Assembly: GCA_027859055.1 (NCBI GenBank)
Contig: JAQIBO010000045.1
Span: 1-25,692 of the forward strand
Length of the DNA: 25,692 nt
Direction of reading: 5' to 3'
Origin: Spirochaeta sp.
GTDB lineage: Bacteria > Spirochaetota > Spirochaetia > DSM-27196 > Alkalispirochaetaceae
Part shown: positions 16,553 through 24,017 of the stretch, one piece after another
Layout: each line of letters starts with the position of its first letter
How positions within the stretch are numbered: the stretch's first letter is position 1
The notes under the pieces: generated by a model
The model's input: only the letters and a program-made list of their open reading frames with translations
Told to the model about the DNA's origin: nothing
The model's database searches: none
Made by a program: the position numbers and the translations under genes

Positions 16553-17128
16553 CTACTCGTCGTCTTCGATGTCCTCATCGTCGGGGATGATGTCGTCGGT
16601 CTCGTCCTCTTCCCCGGCGTCCACTTCCAGCTTGCTGAATACCAGTTCTTCCACCTCTTTGGTCTTGATTCCAAGTGAGAAAGAGACCTCATCCACCAGG
16701 AGCTGGAGCGCACTGTCATACAGCTTCCGTTCCATGATCGGAAGCTCCTTGACCTTTTTACGCGTATACAGCGTTCTGACGACTGAGGCGATATCGTGGA
16801 TCGAGCCCTTTTTCAGAAGATCAAGATTCATCTGGTATCGCATCTTCCAGTCGGCGGAGACCGGTTCAAACTCCTGCGAGAAGAGATCCAACGCCGATTC
16901 CGCCTCCTCTTTCGGCACGATAGCCCGAATTCCGTGTTCCTCGGCCCGGTCGACCGGGATTTTGACGGTCATGTCGGAGACGGGAAGGTAGATGACGTAA
17001 TACAACGTCTTTTCACCCTTGAAATCCATCTCCAGGATTTCCTTTACCTGGCCCACCCCTTGAAGCGGATAGACAACTTGCTGCGATTTTTTGAAGGTCG
17101 TATGTTTCCCCTTGGCACTACTGCTCAT
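16553..17128 (-). CDS. carD: CarD/CdnL-family transcription regulator
   Basis: 191 residues. The N-terminal Tudor-like RNA-polymerase interaction domain (about 13-70: QQVVYPLQGVGQVKEI, then YYVIYLPVSDMTVKIPV) is followed by an all-helical DNA-binding domain (about 80-165) with the conserved Trp in SADWKMRYQMN and the LYTRKKVKELPIMERKLYDSA helices. The C-terminal 25 residues are a highly acidic tail (EEDETDDIIPDDEDIEDDE). CarD proteins bind RNAP beta and stabilise open promoters, notably at rRNA genes. ATG 17128 has no Shine-Dalgarno, but a strong promoter lies immediately upstream, so the message is probably leaderless. First gene of carD-nth. Confidence 0.92.
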   Translation of the reverse strand: MSSSAKGKHTTFKKSQQVVYPLQGVGQVKEILEMDFKGEKTLYYVIYLPVSDMTVKIPVDRAEEHGIRAIVPKEEAESALDLFSQEFEPVSADWKMRYQMNLDLLKKGSIHDIASVVRTLYTRKKVKELPIMERKLYDSALQLLVDEVSFSLGIKTKEVEELVFSKLEVDAGEEDETDDIIPDDEDIEDDE

Positions 17129-17143
17129 TCTTTGCAGTATACC
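17112..17143 (+). promoter_or_regulatory. Weak + strand promoter for the DedA gene, overlapping the carD promoter
   Basis: TTGGCA (17112-17117) lies in the carD coding start. Possible -10 hexamers are CAGTAT (17135-17140, spacer 17) or TATACC (17138-17143, spacer 20). The palindrome GTATAC (17137-17142) is shared with the opposing carD -10. Either choice starts transcription within a few bases of ATG 17153. Confidence 0.3.
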
Positions 17144-17165
17144 GAAACTTCTATGGACTGGTCAA
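17136..17165 (-). promoter_or_regulatory. Strong promoter of carD-nth, leaderless layout
   Basis: On the - strand: TTGACC (17165-17160, five of six), an 18-base spacer and TATACT (17141-17136, five of six). A start seven bases downstream falls at about 17129, directly next to the ATG of carD (17128-17126). There is no room for a ribosome-binding site. Confidence 0.7.
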
Positions 17166-17875
17166 AGATAGGTAATCGCATCGGCTTTCCCCTGTTTATT
17201 CTCGTTCTGCTTGCCGGAGCGGTCGTATTTCGCGAACCGTTGGAATCGCTGCTTGCCTCGGATATCGCGTTGGAACGTGCCCTGGCGGCGACCAGCGTTG
17301 GCCCGGCACCGGCGCTTGTTGCCCTTCAGGTGCTTCAGGTTATCGTGTTCATCATCCCGGGAGAGGTGGTGCAGATCGCCGCGGGGTATCTGTTTGGCGT
17401 GGTACCCGGAGCGGCCCTCTCGGTGCTGGGGATTCTCATCGGCAGCGTGTTCAACTACTGGATCGGACGCGCCCTTGGCCGTCGGTTTGTGGAATCGGTC
17501 ACGCCGAGCGGCCCGCTCAAACGGATCGAGGAAACAACGGGACGACGTGGAGCGCAGATCGGGTTCTTTCTGCTCTTTGTCATTCCGGGGATCCCCAAAG
17601 ATATCCTGTGTTACGTCGCGGGCGCTGCGGGAATGCGATTCGGACCGTTTATCGCCTTTTCCACGATCGGGCGTCTGCCGGGAATCGTCGGGAGCGCGGT
17701 TATCGGGGCCACCGCGGCGCAGCAGGGATTGGTACCGGCGGCGGTTCTTCTTGGTTTCGCTGCGGTTCTGCTTGTGATCGGCGTCAACCGGCAGCGTCAG
17801 TTGGAACGTATGTTGTCCCGGTGGATTACCCGTTGGCGTCGACGGTCCGACGGGTCGGACCGCCCCGACTCGTAA
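17153..17875 (+). CDS. DedA/VTT-family membrane protein (TVP38/TMEM64-like)
   Basis: 240 residues with about six membrane segments. Family features are FIIPGEVVQIAAGYLFGVVPG (re-entrant loop region), GILIGSVFNYWIGRALGRRF with the conserved glycines and Arg, and the mirrored FVIPGIPKDILCYVAGAAGMRFGPF followed by STIGRLPG. VTT/DedA proteins move or flip lipids, including undecaprenyl phosphate in some cases. Start ATG 17153 lies 24 bases from the divergent carD start and has no Shine-Dalgarno; the longer frame back to 16796 is antisense to carD. The C-terminus is a basic RWRRRSDGSDRPDS tail whose last 79 bases overlap the convergent peptide-binding protein gene. Confidence 0.87.
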   Translation: MDWSKIGNRIGFPLFILVLLAGAVVFREPLESLLASDIALERALAATSVGPAPALVALQVLQVIVFIIPGEVVQIAAGYLFGVVPGAALSVLGILIGSVFNYWIGRALGRRFVESVTPSGPLKRIEETTGRRGAQIGFFLLFVIPGIPKDILCYVAGAAGMRFGPFIAFSTIGRLPGIVGSAVIGATAAQQGLVPAAVLLGFAAVLLVIGVNRQRQLERMLSRWITRWRRRSDGSDRPDS

Positions 17876-19500
17876 CGGATCACTCCCGGAATCGGGTCTT
17901 GCTCGCTGAAGCGCAGGTAGCGGAACGGGTGAACATCCAGCGGGTTGGGAAACCAGCCGTCAACAGCCTTGAGATCTATCAGGTTGAGCGACGGAGAGTG
18001 GCTGATCGGCAGGACCGTACCCGTCTGCAACAGGATCTCTTCCGCCCTGCCCAGGAGCTCATACCGGTCTTCACCGCGTTCCTGCATCGAATCATCGATC
18101 AACGTGTCGTACCGCTGGTTGGCGAAGCCCGCATCGTTCACGTTGCTGTCGCTGATCCACATCTGCAAAAAGGTGAGGGGATCGGCGAAATCACCGATCC
18201 AGCTTACGGTGCCGACGGTGAAGTCGCTTCCGCTGAGGGCGTCAAAGTACGCCGGGTACGGTGTGACCGTTATGTCCACGGAGACCTCAAGGTGCTCTTC
18301 CCACGCCTCTTTCATCAGCGATGCCACCCGGGATGACTCTTCCCCCTGGGGTATGCTGATCCGGATCACCGGAATGCGAACGCCGCGAGCGTACCCCGCC
18401 TCGTCGAGTAACGCCAGCGCCTCATCCACGTCGGGTTCGACGATGCCCGATACGTCCGGATAGTACGGTATCATCGGAACCAGCGTCGTGGCCGGTGAGA
18501 GGTGAATATCGCTGCTGCGGATCGCCTCCCACGGAAGCAGGAGTGCGAGCGCACGGCGCACCCGGTGATCGGAGAACGGTTCCACGTCGGCCCGGAGAAA
18601 ATAGTACGTCGTCGCAAACAGCGGGTTCAGCACGATCATCTCGGGAAACTGCACCTCCGACAGGCTCATCCCGCCGGTAACCCAGTCGATCTCACCCCGG
18701 TTGAACCGATCGGTGACGCTGTCGGCTTCACCTTCCTCGGTGAGCAGAATCCGGATCTGTGGAATCACAACCTCGTCGGCGGCCCAGTACTCCCGCGACT
18801 TCCGGAGCACGATCTCGTCTTCCGAACGGCGGGCCACACGATACGGCCCGTTCCCGATAATATCAGCAGATTCCCAATTACGAGTCCGGCGCATCTGCGG
18901 GTGGAGCGGAACAAACGCGTGATGGGCGAGGATGCGCAAAAAATGGCTCGCCGGCCGCCGCAGTGACACCTCAAGCGTGCGTTCATCGACGACGCGAATA
19001 CCGACGTCATCGGAGTCTGCGGAGCGCCCTGATCGGTATTCCCGGACGCCTTCGATGATATCAAAGAGAAAATTGTACGCCGCGTCGGTGTCAGGGTCGA
19101 TAACCTGTAACCAGGTTTCCCGAAAATCTGTCGCGGTAACGGGGTCGCCGTTGGTATACCGGGCGTCGGAGCGGAGCGTGAATGTATACACCCGCCCGTC
19201 CTCGCTGACATCCCACTCCCGGGCAACCGCGGGTACCGGCTCCATCGTCAACGGGTGATAGCTTACCAGACCTTCGTATATCCCGCTGTATATCTGTGCC
19301 TCACTGGAGGTGTAACTGAGCACCGGGTTGAGCTGGATGCCTCCGGAGAGGAAGGAAACCACAAAATCGTCCACCCCGGCGGAGCGTTCCGGGCGCTCTG
19401 ATTCGCCGCGGTCGTCACCGGAATCCTGGGCAACCAGGGCGATCGGGAGGAACGATACCAGGAGCACTGCGCTTGCAATAACGAGAAACGTACGCTTCAT
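17797..19500 (-). CDS. Peptide ABC transporter substrate-binding protein (OppA/DppA type, SBP_bac_5)
   Basis: 567 residues from ATG 19500. A signal peptide (MKRTFLVIAS..., about 1-24, cut after ALVA) with no lipobox Cys predicts a soluble periplasmic protein. Family text includes LNPVLSYTSSEAQIYSGIYEGL, ARYTNGDPVTATDFRETWLQ (the usual 'G.pvTa.Df..w' block), NGPYRVARRSEDEIVL, RRALALLLP, and the C-terminal GDFADPLTFLQMWISDSNVNDAGF, which strongly favours an oligopeptide receptor. It normally ends near NPLDVHPFRYLRF; here an extra tail of about 36 charged residues reaches into the opposing DedA gene. No permease or ATPase genes are adjacent, so it is an orphan receptor in this window. It lies 19 bases after the aldo/keto reductase stop. 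Confidence 0.9.
   Translation of the reverse strand: MKRTFLVIASAVLLVSFLPIALVAQDSGDDRGESERPERSAGVDDFVVSFLSGGIQLNPVLSYTSSEAQIYSGIYEGLVSYHPLTMEPVPAVAREWDVSEDGRVYTFTLRSDARYTNGDPVTATDFRETWLQVIDPDTDAAYNFLFDIIEGVREYRSGRSADSDDVGIRVVDERTLEVSLRRPASHFLRILAHHAFVPLHPQMRRTRNWESADIIGNGPYRVARRSEDEIVLRKSREYWAADEVVIPQIRILLTEEGEADSVTDRFNRGEIDWVTGGMSLSEVQFPEMIVLNPLFATTYYFLRADVEPFSDHRVRRALALLLPWEAIRSSDIHLSPATTLVPMIPYYPDVSGIVEPDVDEALALLDEAGYARGVRIPVIRISIPQGEESSRVASLMKEAWEEHLEVSVDITVTPYPAYFDALSGSDFTVGTVSWIGDFADPLTFLQMWISDSNVNDAGFANQRYDTLIDDSMQERGEDRYELLGRAEEILLQTGTVLPISHSPSLNLIDLKAVDGWFPNPLDVHPFRYLRFSEQDPIPGVIRYESGRSDPSDRRRQRVIHRDNIRSN
17843..17862. terminator. U-less palindromic hairpin inside the convergent gene overlap
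   Basis: Perfect 8-bp stem, cggtccga (17843-17850) with tcggaccg (17855-17862), loop CGGG. It lies within the codons shared by the DedA gene (+) and the peptide-binding protein gene (-). There is no T-run on either side. Being palindromic it would form in both transcripts. Confidence 0.4.
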
Positions 19501-19519
19501 TCTCTGGATATACTCAAGA

Positions 19520-20476
19520 TCAGCAGTTCCGACAAGGTCTCGGCACATATCCGAACATATTAGGCAAATCGGGAAGGACGGGCTGGATCGCGTCTGAGAG
19601 CGCCGTTATCGCCTGGTCCACCGCGGTGCGGAGCTCCTCCGAAGCGGCAAGGGCCCACATACCGGAAACCAGCGCGGTGAGGTGGTCCGGTGTACGGCCG
19701 CCGACGAGCGCCTCGTCAACCCGGCCCGTGCCACCACGAAGCCACCCCAGAGCGGCGGCGGCGGGGTGGACGCCGTATTCTGCGCACAACGAGAGGTAGT
19801 CACCGTTGAACCGCCGGACCGTGTCCCACAGCGGTTCCGAGAAAAGCGGCGTGCGCGGGCGATCGTCTGCCGAATCCCACCGGGGGTCTGTCGCAAACCG
19901 CCGCGCGAGAAGCCCCTGAGCAAGGGCGCTGTAGGCGACACGGCGGGCCCCGTCGAGCGTAGTGAGACCCTGCCGCTCCGGAACGCGCCACAGGGCGTTA
20001 TACCCGAACTGCACCGCGGCGACTGGAGCCACGGCGGCGGCGGCCCGGTATTCCGCAACGGAGACGTTGCTGAGTCCAATCTCACCGATAGATCCGGCAC
20101 GGCGGTACCGGTCGAGCGTTTCGACCGCGCGGGGAAGACTGATACCCTCTCGGGGCCAGTGAATGTAGTAGCGGTCGAAATACTCGCATCCACAGCGGCG
20201 TAACGAGCGTTCCAGGTGAACGCCCTGAGAGCGGGGATCACGAACCACCGATTTACTGGCGATAAAGAACTGATCCCGGTCCGTTTTGAACGCGGCCCGA
20301 AACGTCTGACCGACGAGCTGCTCCGCCCGTCCGTTGCCGTACGATTCGGCGGTATCAAAGTGGCGGAACCCGAGACCCCGGGCCGTTTCAAGCAGGCGGC
20401 GTGCGTCCCGTGCGGAGATCGGTCCCCAATCGGTCCCTCCGAGGGCCCACGTTCCAAAGCCGATTCCATCGAGCAT
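19520..20476 (-). CDS. Aldo/keto reductase family protein
   Basis: 318 residues, (beta/alpha)8 barrel NADPH oxidoreductase. It opens GIGFGTWALGG, and the catalytic tetrad is complete: Asp41 and Tyr46 (FDTAESYGNGRAEQLVG), Lys75 (IASKSVV) and His106 (YYIHWP). The IGLSNVSVAEY strand and the AYSALAQGLLARRF segment match the AKR family that includes YhdN- and Tas-like proteins. The substrate cannot be told. ATG 20476 has an AGGA ten bases upstream and also a -10-like element that would leave almost no leader. Upstream of, and perhaps co-transcribed with, the peptide-binding protein gene. Confidence 0.9.
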   Translation of the reverse strand: MLDGIGFGTWALGGTDWGPISARDARRLLETARGLGFRHFDTAESYGNGRAEQLVGQTFRAAFKTDRDQFFIASKSVVRDPRSQGVHLERSLRRCGCEYFDRYYIHWPREGISLPRAVETLDRYRRAGSIGEIGLSNVSVAEYRAAAAVAPVAAVQFGYNALWRVPERQGLTTLDGARRVAYSALAQGLLARRFATDPRWDSADDRPRTPLFSEPLWDTVRRFNGDYLSLCAEYGVHPAAAALGWLRGGTGRVDEALVGGRTPDHLTALVSGMWALAASEELRTAVDQAITALSDAIQPVLPDLPNMFGYVPRPCRNC

Positions 20477-20484
20477 ATCCTCAC

Positions 20485-20512
20485 ATCCTACCTATTGACC
20501 GTGAATTGACAA
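20485..20512 (-). promoter_or_regulatory. Candidate promoter of the aldo/keto reductase gene
   Basis: On the - strand: TTGTCA (20512-20507, five of six), a 16-base spacer and TAGGAT (20490-20485, four of six), with ATG at 20476. The -35 lies in one copy of an 11-base direct repeat. The predicted start is within one or two bases of the ATG, though an AGGA ribosome-binding site is also present. Confidence 0.4.
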
Positions 20513-20531
20513 GTGATCGCGAATTGACAAG
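20503..20531 (+). repeat. Two direct copies of GAATTGACAAG in the divergent promoter region
   Basis: Identical 11-mers at 20503-20513 and 20521-20531, repeating every 18 bases, with a third partial copy (ATTGAC) at 20494-20499. Each full copy holds a perfect TTGACA on the + strand and TTGTCA on the - strand. They sit between the divergent aldo/keto reductase and methyltransferase genes and could be operator sites or duplicated -35 elements. Confidence 0.6.
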
Positions 20532-20595
20532 GCGCAGGGTTCCAGGAGCTCACCGCGACTTGGTGATAGCCCCTGCCGTGTATTACATTAGACTC

Positions 20596-21309
20596 ATGGG
20601 GAGACAAATCAGCCCGGTCCGTGTGTATCCTCCCGGATACAGCGACAGTGCGCCCTCTGCGGACTACCGGCCGTGGACCGGCGACAGCACCTTTCTTCGC
20701 GCATGGACGCAGGTGAAGGAACATACGCTTCTCGATCAGTCGCGGTTGTACGAGCTCTGGGAGCTGATTCCGCAGGTCGCTCCGGTAGCCGGATCGATTC
20801 TGGAGGTCGGCACGTGGCGCGGTGGGAGCGCGGCGCTGCTGGGCTGGCGTGCCGCCGCTGTCGGGCTGGACCGGGAATTGCTTATCGCCGATACATTTAC
20901 CGGTGTGGCCAAGGCGGGACCGCGAGATCCGTATTATTCCGGCGGGGAGCACGCGGATACGGCACTTGACACCGTTCAGGCATTTCTCCATAGTCTGCCA
21001 CTGCGAAATTTCAATCTACTGAAGGGAATATTCCCTGACGACACGGCGCACCGCGTGTCCGACAGAGCAATCGCCTTTTGCCACATAGATGTCGACGTAT
21101 ACGATTCAGCGAAAGGCGTGTTTGATTGGGTGTGGCCCCGCGTCCCCCCTGGGGGGATCATTGTGTTTGACGACTACGGTTTTTACGGCTGCGAGGGTGT
21201 GACATCTCTGGTTCACGAGTTGAGGGAGCGAACCGACGCTGTTACGGTCGCAAATCTCAACGGTCACGCGGTGTTCGTCCGTACTCAGGAGAGGCGAACG
21301 ACAACATGA
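20596..21309 (+). CDS. TylF-like (macrocin O-methyltransferase family) SAM-dependent methyltransferase
   Basis: 237 residues. The SAM-binding motif is ILEVGTWRGGSA (68-79). DTFTGV (99-104) follows strand 4, the probable metal-binding HIDVDVYDSAK is at 163-173, and GGIIVFDDYG is at 186-195, all in the order found in TylF/Methyltransf_24 enzymes that methylate sugar or small-molecule hydroxyls. The substrate is unknown; no antibiotic or glycan cluster is present. ATG 20596 lacks a Shine-Dalgarno; GTG 20563 or TTG 20560 behind an AGGAG (20543-20547) is an alternative start adding about 11 residues. The stop overlaps the next start (ATGA, 21306-21309). Confidence 0.82.
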   Translation: MGRQISPVRVYPPGYSDSAPSADYRPWTGDSTFLRAWTQVKEHTLLDQSRLYELWELIPQVAPVAGSILEVGTWRGGSAALLGWRAAAVGLDRELLIADTFTGVAKAGPRDPYYSGGEHADTALDTVQAFLHSLPLRNFNLLKGIFPDDTAHRVSDRAIAFCHIDVDVYDSAKGVFDWVWPRVPPGGIIVFDDYGFYGCEGVTSLVHELRERTDAVTVANLNGHAVFVRTQERRTTT

Positions 21310-22004
21310 TAAATCGATTTCTCGTGCTCCTTGCGGGTGTAGCCGTACTGGGGTGCAGTACCACAACACCGTCGGTCACCGACGGCAATGACGGCAATGA
21401 CGCCGATGTGCCCGGGTTCGCGTTTTCCTGGGATACCGCAACCCTGGAGCGGGCGGATCCTGGAAGCTACGCCAACGTACGCAACCTTCTCGACAGTGAC
21501 AGTCCGATGCGCGCACTTTACCGGGAAGATCTTACGCACGATGCGGTCGTCGCGTTCTTCGTGGATCTGGCCGGTTCACCGGAGATCGCCCTGCCGATCC
21601 TCTACCACGCGAATCGGGCGGATATCTCGTTCTCACTGGTCTTTTCCCTCTCCTGGGTGGAAAGTCGATACTCGCCGATCGCGATTAACCAGAACGCCAC
21701 ATCCACCGACCGGGGCCTCTTTCAGCTCAACTCCCGGACGTTTCGGGATCTTACCTCCGAGGACTTCTTTCATCCCGACACCAATACGTACCACGGTATC
21801 GAATACCTCGCGTGGTGCATGGAGCACACCAGCAGCGACTGGGAGGCGGTGGCGGTGTATAACGCCGGCCTGACCCGTGTCCGCGCCGGACGGACGCCGC
21901 AGTCAACGCTCATCTACGTCGAGCGGATGCGCCAGTTCCGGGTTCGCCTGGAAGACCGTTTCCGGGAATATATTCTTGAAGAGTTCCCCCTGCACAACAC
22001 CTGA
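21306..22004 (+). CDS. Lipoprotein with lytic transglycosylase (SLT) domain
   Basis: 232 residues. Lipoprotein signal: MINRFLVLLAGVAVLGC, lipobox VLGC, acylated Cys17, then a polar TTTPSVTDGNDGND linker from a short tandem repeat. The C-terminal SLT-type fold (about 95-220) has the catalytic Glu119 in SLSWVESRYSPIAINQN, then RGLFQLN, a GIEYLAWCME helix and VYNAGLTRVRAG, which corresponds to the usual AYNAG motif. It should cleave peptidoglycan to anhydromuropeptides in the periplasm. Translation is coupled to the methyltransferase gene through the ATGA overlap. Confidence 0.88.
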   Translation: MINRFLVLLAGVAVLGCSTTTPSVTDGNDGNDADVPGFAFSWDTATLERADPGSYANVRNLLDSDSPMRALYREDLTHDAVVAFFVDLAGSPEIALPILYHANRADISFSLVFSLSWVESRYSPIAINQNATSTDRGLFQLNSRTFRDLTSEDFFHPDTNTYHGIEYLAWCMEHTSSDWEAVAVYNAGLTRVRAGRTPQSTLIYVERMRQFRVRLEDRFREYILEEFPLHNT

Positions 22005-22013
22005 TGGTACAGT
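22005..22013 (+). promoter_or_regulatory. Candidate extended -10 promoter of the DAHP synthase-prephenate dehydratase gene
   Basis: TGG TACAGT (22005-22013) fits the TGn-TAnnnT extended -10 form that can work without a -35. The predicted start at about 22020 lies one or two bases before ATG 22022. No Shine-Dalgarno is present in the 17-base gap after the SLT gene. Translational coupling to that gene is the alternative. Confidence 0.35.
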
Positions 22014-22021
22014 AATGCACT

Positions 22022-24016
22022 ATGGTAGTTGTACTGGAACACGGCATTTCCGACCACGGCAAAGCCGCTCTCCGCGCGTTTCTTGAACAGCGTGGCTTCA
22101 CCGTCCGCGAAGTTGTTGGCGAGTCGGAGACGATCTTCGGTGCCGTCGGTCACATCCCGATCGACCTTCGGGAAGTCGAAATGCATCCCGGCGTCGCGAA
22201 GGTTGTGCCGATCACGAAACCGTACAAGCTGGCGTCCCGCGAGTTCAAGCATGAAGACTCGGTGTTTCAGGTCGGGCCGGTCAAGGTGGGGGGGAATCGC
22301 CTCGTCGTGATCGCCGGTCCCTGCGCGGTGGAATCGCGGGATCAGATCATGGAGACCGCCGCAATCGTGGCGGATTCCGGTGCGGTCATGCTCCGCGGTG
22401 GCGCGTACAAACCTCGGACCTCGCCGTACGCGTTTCAGGGACTTGGCCGCGAGGGGCTGGAATACCTGAAGGAAGCCGGCGAACGCCACGGCATGCCGGT
22501 GATCTCCGAAATCGTGAGCCCCAACCACGTGGATGTGATGCGCGATCTTGTCGATGTGTTTCAGATCGGCGCGCGCAATATGCAGAACTTTGAGCTCCTC
22601 AAGACGGTTGGCGCTGAGCACCGCCCGGTGATGCTGAAGCGGGGACTTGCGGCGACGATAGAAGAGTGGCTGATGGCCGCGGAATATCTCCTCGCCCACG
22701 GGGCGGAAGATATCATCCTCTGTGAACGCGGTATTCGCACCTTTGAAACGTATACGCGCAACAGCCTCGATATCTCATCAATTCCCGTTGTCAAAAAACT
22801 CAGCCACCTGCCCGTTTTTGTCGACCCGAGCCACGCGACGGGGCTGCGGGAGAAAGTTCTCCCGGTTGGTCTTGCCGGCGTTGCCGCCGGTGCGGACGGG
22901 CTTATCGTCGAGGTCCATCCGGAGCCGGACAAGGCGTTGTCCGACGGCCCGCAGACGCTCTTTCCCGAGCAGTTTGAAAAACTGATGCGGGACATCGAGG
23001 CGATGTCACCGGTGGTGGGACGTGAAGTCGCGCGGCTGCCGCACCGGCGCCGAATCGTGCCGCTTGGTCGTCTGATCCGGACCGGTGAAAGCGGATCCGA
23101 CATCCTCGCGGGGACATCTGAAGCGCCCGGGCCATCCGCAGCGGCGGGGAACCCGGCGGCGGCGGCCACCGACACCGAAGCGGTGCGCGTCGCATTTCAG
23201 GGTGCCCGTGGTGCCTACAGTGAGATAGCCCTGACCCGGTACTTCGACCTGAACGAACAGGTGGTGGAGGCGATGTCGCGACGCCACTTTCGGGATGTGT
23301 TTGAGTCAGTGCTTTCCGGTGAGGCGGATTACGGGATTCTGCCGCTGGAAAACTCCCTCATGGGCTCGATTCACGAGAACTACGACCTCTTGTTGCAGTA
23401 CCCGGATCTACAGATCGTCGGTGAGACGCAAATCCGGATTCAACACAGCCTGATCGGCACTCCCGACGCGTCGATCGATGATATCAAAACGGTGATTTCC
23501 CAGGGGCCGGGAATTGAGCAGTGCCGCGACTTCCTCGACAGGCATGATGACTGGGAGATCCAGCCGTTCTACGACACCGCAGGAGCGGTCGCCCGGGTCC
23601 GCGATGCCGGCGACCGGACGCTTGCAGCGATCGCGCACGTACAGACCGCCGCCTATTACGGCATGAAAGTGCTGCGCGAAAGTATCGAGACCAACGCGCG
23701 TAACTACACACGCTTCGCGATCCTGACGCGAGAGGAAAATGCGGAGGCACGCGACCCCGACATGGCGACGGTGGTGTTTTCCACCCCGGATACTCCCGGT
23801 GCGCTCTTCCAGTGTATGCAGATTCTCGCGGAGCGGGATCTCAACATGAAGAAGCTCGAGTCGCGACCGATTCACGGTGAGCCGTGGCGCTATATGTTTT
23901 ACGTGGATGTGGAGCTGCCGGAAACGCGCCAACAGTTCACCGACGGTATCACCGAGCTGGAAGCGGTTGCGCGGGACCTGCACGTTCTCGGTCTGTTCCG
24001 CTCGTCACGCATGTGA
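22022..24016 (+). CDS. Fused DAHP synthase - prephenate dehydratase with C-terminal ACT domain
   Basis: 664 residues joining the first step of the shikimate pathway to a phenylalanine-branch step. Residues 1-70 form a ferredoxin-like regulatory domain as in Thermotoga-type DAHP synthase. The DAHP synthase barrel (about 90-335) has AGPCAVES (98-105), GGAYKPRTSPYAFQG (126-140), KRG (206-208), DPSHATG (268-274) and EVHPEPDKALSDGPQTL (297-313), with metal ligands likely Cys101, His272, Glu298 and Asp309. A Pro/Ala/Gly-rich linker (about 345-386) precedes prephenate dehydratase (388-566), with FQGARGAYSE, the YGILPLENS block (437-445) and catalytic TRF (563-565). The ACT domain (583-660) carries the Phe-binding ESRP (613-616). 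No chorismate mutase segment is seen. ATG 22022 has no ribosome-binding site. Confidence 0.92.
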   Translation: MVVVLEHGISDHGKAALRAFLEQRGFTVREVVGESETIFGAVGHIPIDLREVEMHPGVAKVVPITKPYKLASREFKHEDSVFQVGPVKVGGNRLVVIAGPCAVESRDQIMETAAIVADSGAVMLRGGAYKPRTSPYAFQGLGREGLEYLKEAGERHGMPVISEIVSPNHVDVMRDLVDVFQIGARNMQNFELLKTVGAEHRPVMLKRGLAATIEEWLMAAEYLLAHGAEDIILCERGIRTFETYTRNSLDISSIPVVKKLSHLPVFVDPSHATGLREKVLPVGLAGVAAGADGLIVEVHPEPDKALSDGPQTLFPEQFEKLMRDIEAMSPVVGREVARLPHRRRIVPLGRLIRTGESGSDILAGTSEAPGPSAAAGNPAAAATDTEAVRVAFQGARGAYSEIALTRYFDLNEQVVEAMSRRHFRDVFESVLSGEADYGILPLENSLMGSIHENYDLLLQYPDLQIVGETQIRIQHSLIGTPDASIDDIKTVISQGPGIEQCRDFLDRHDDWEIQPFYDTAGAVARVRDAGDRTLAAIAHVQTAAYYGMKVLRESIETNARNYTRFAILTREENAEARDPDMATVVFSTPDTPGALFQCMQILAERDLNMKKLESRPIHGEPWRYMFYVDVELPETRQQFTDGITELEAVARDLHVLGLFRSSRM

Positions 24017-24017
24017 C

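Noticed and set aside
16537..16719. N-terminal extension of nth to 16719.
   Set aside because: The added residues are the out-of-frame acidic tail of carD. GTG 16536 gives the E. coli-like length and places Lys120 and Asp138 exactly.
18146..18164. 19-mer ctgtcgctgatccacatct resembles the Tn5/Nextera mosaic end (three mismatches), which could signal adapter contamination.
   Set aside because: On the - strand it encodes QMWISDSN, a normal OppA-family motif, in an unbroken frame. The likeness is chance.
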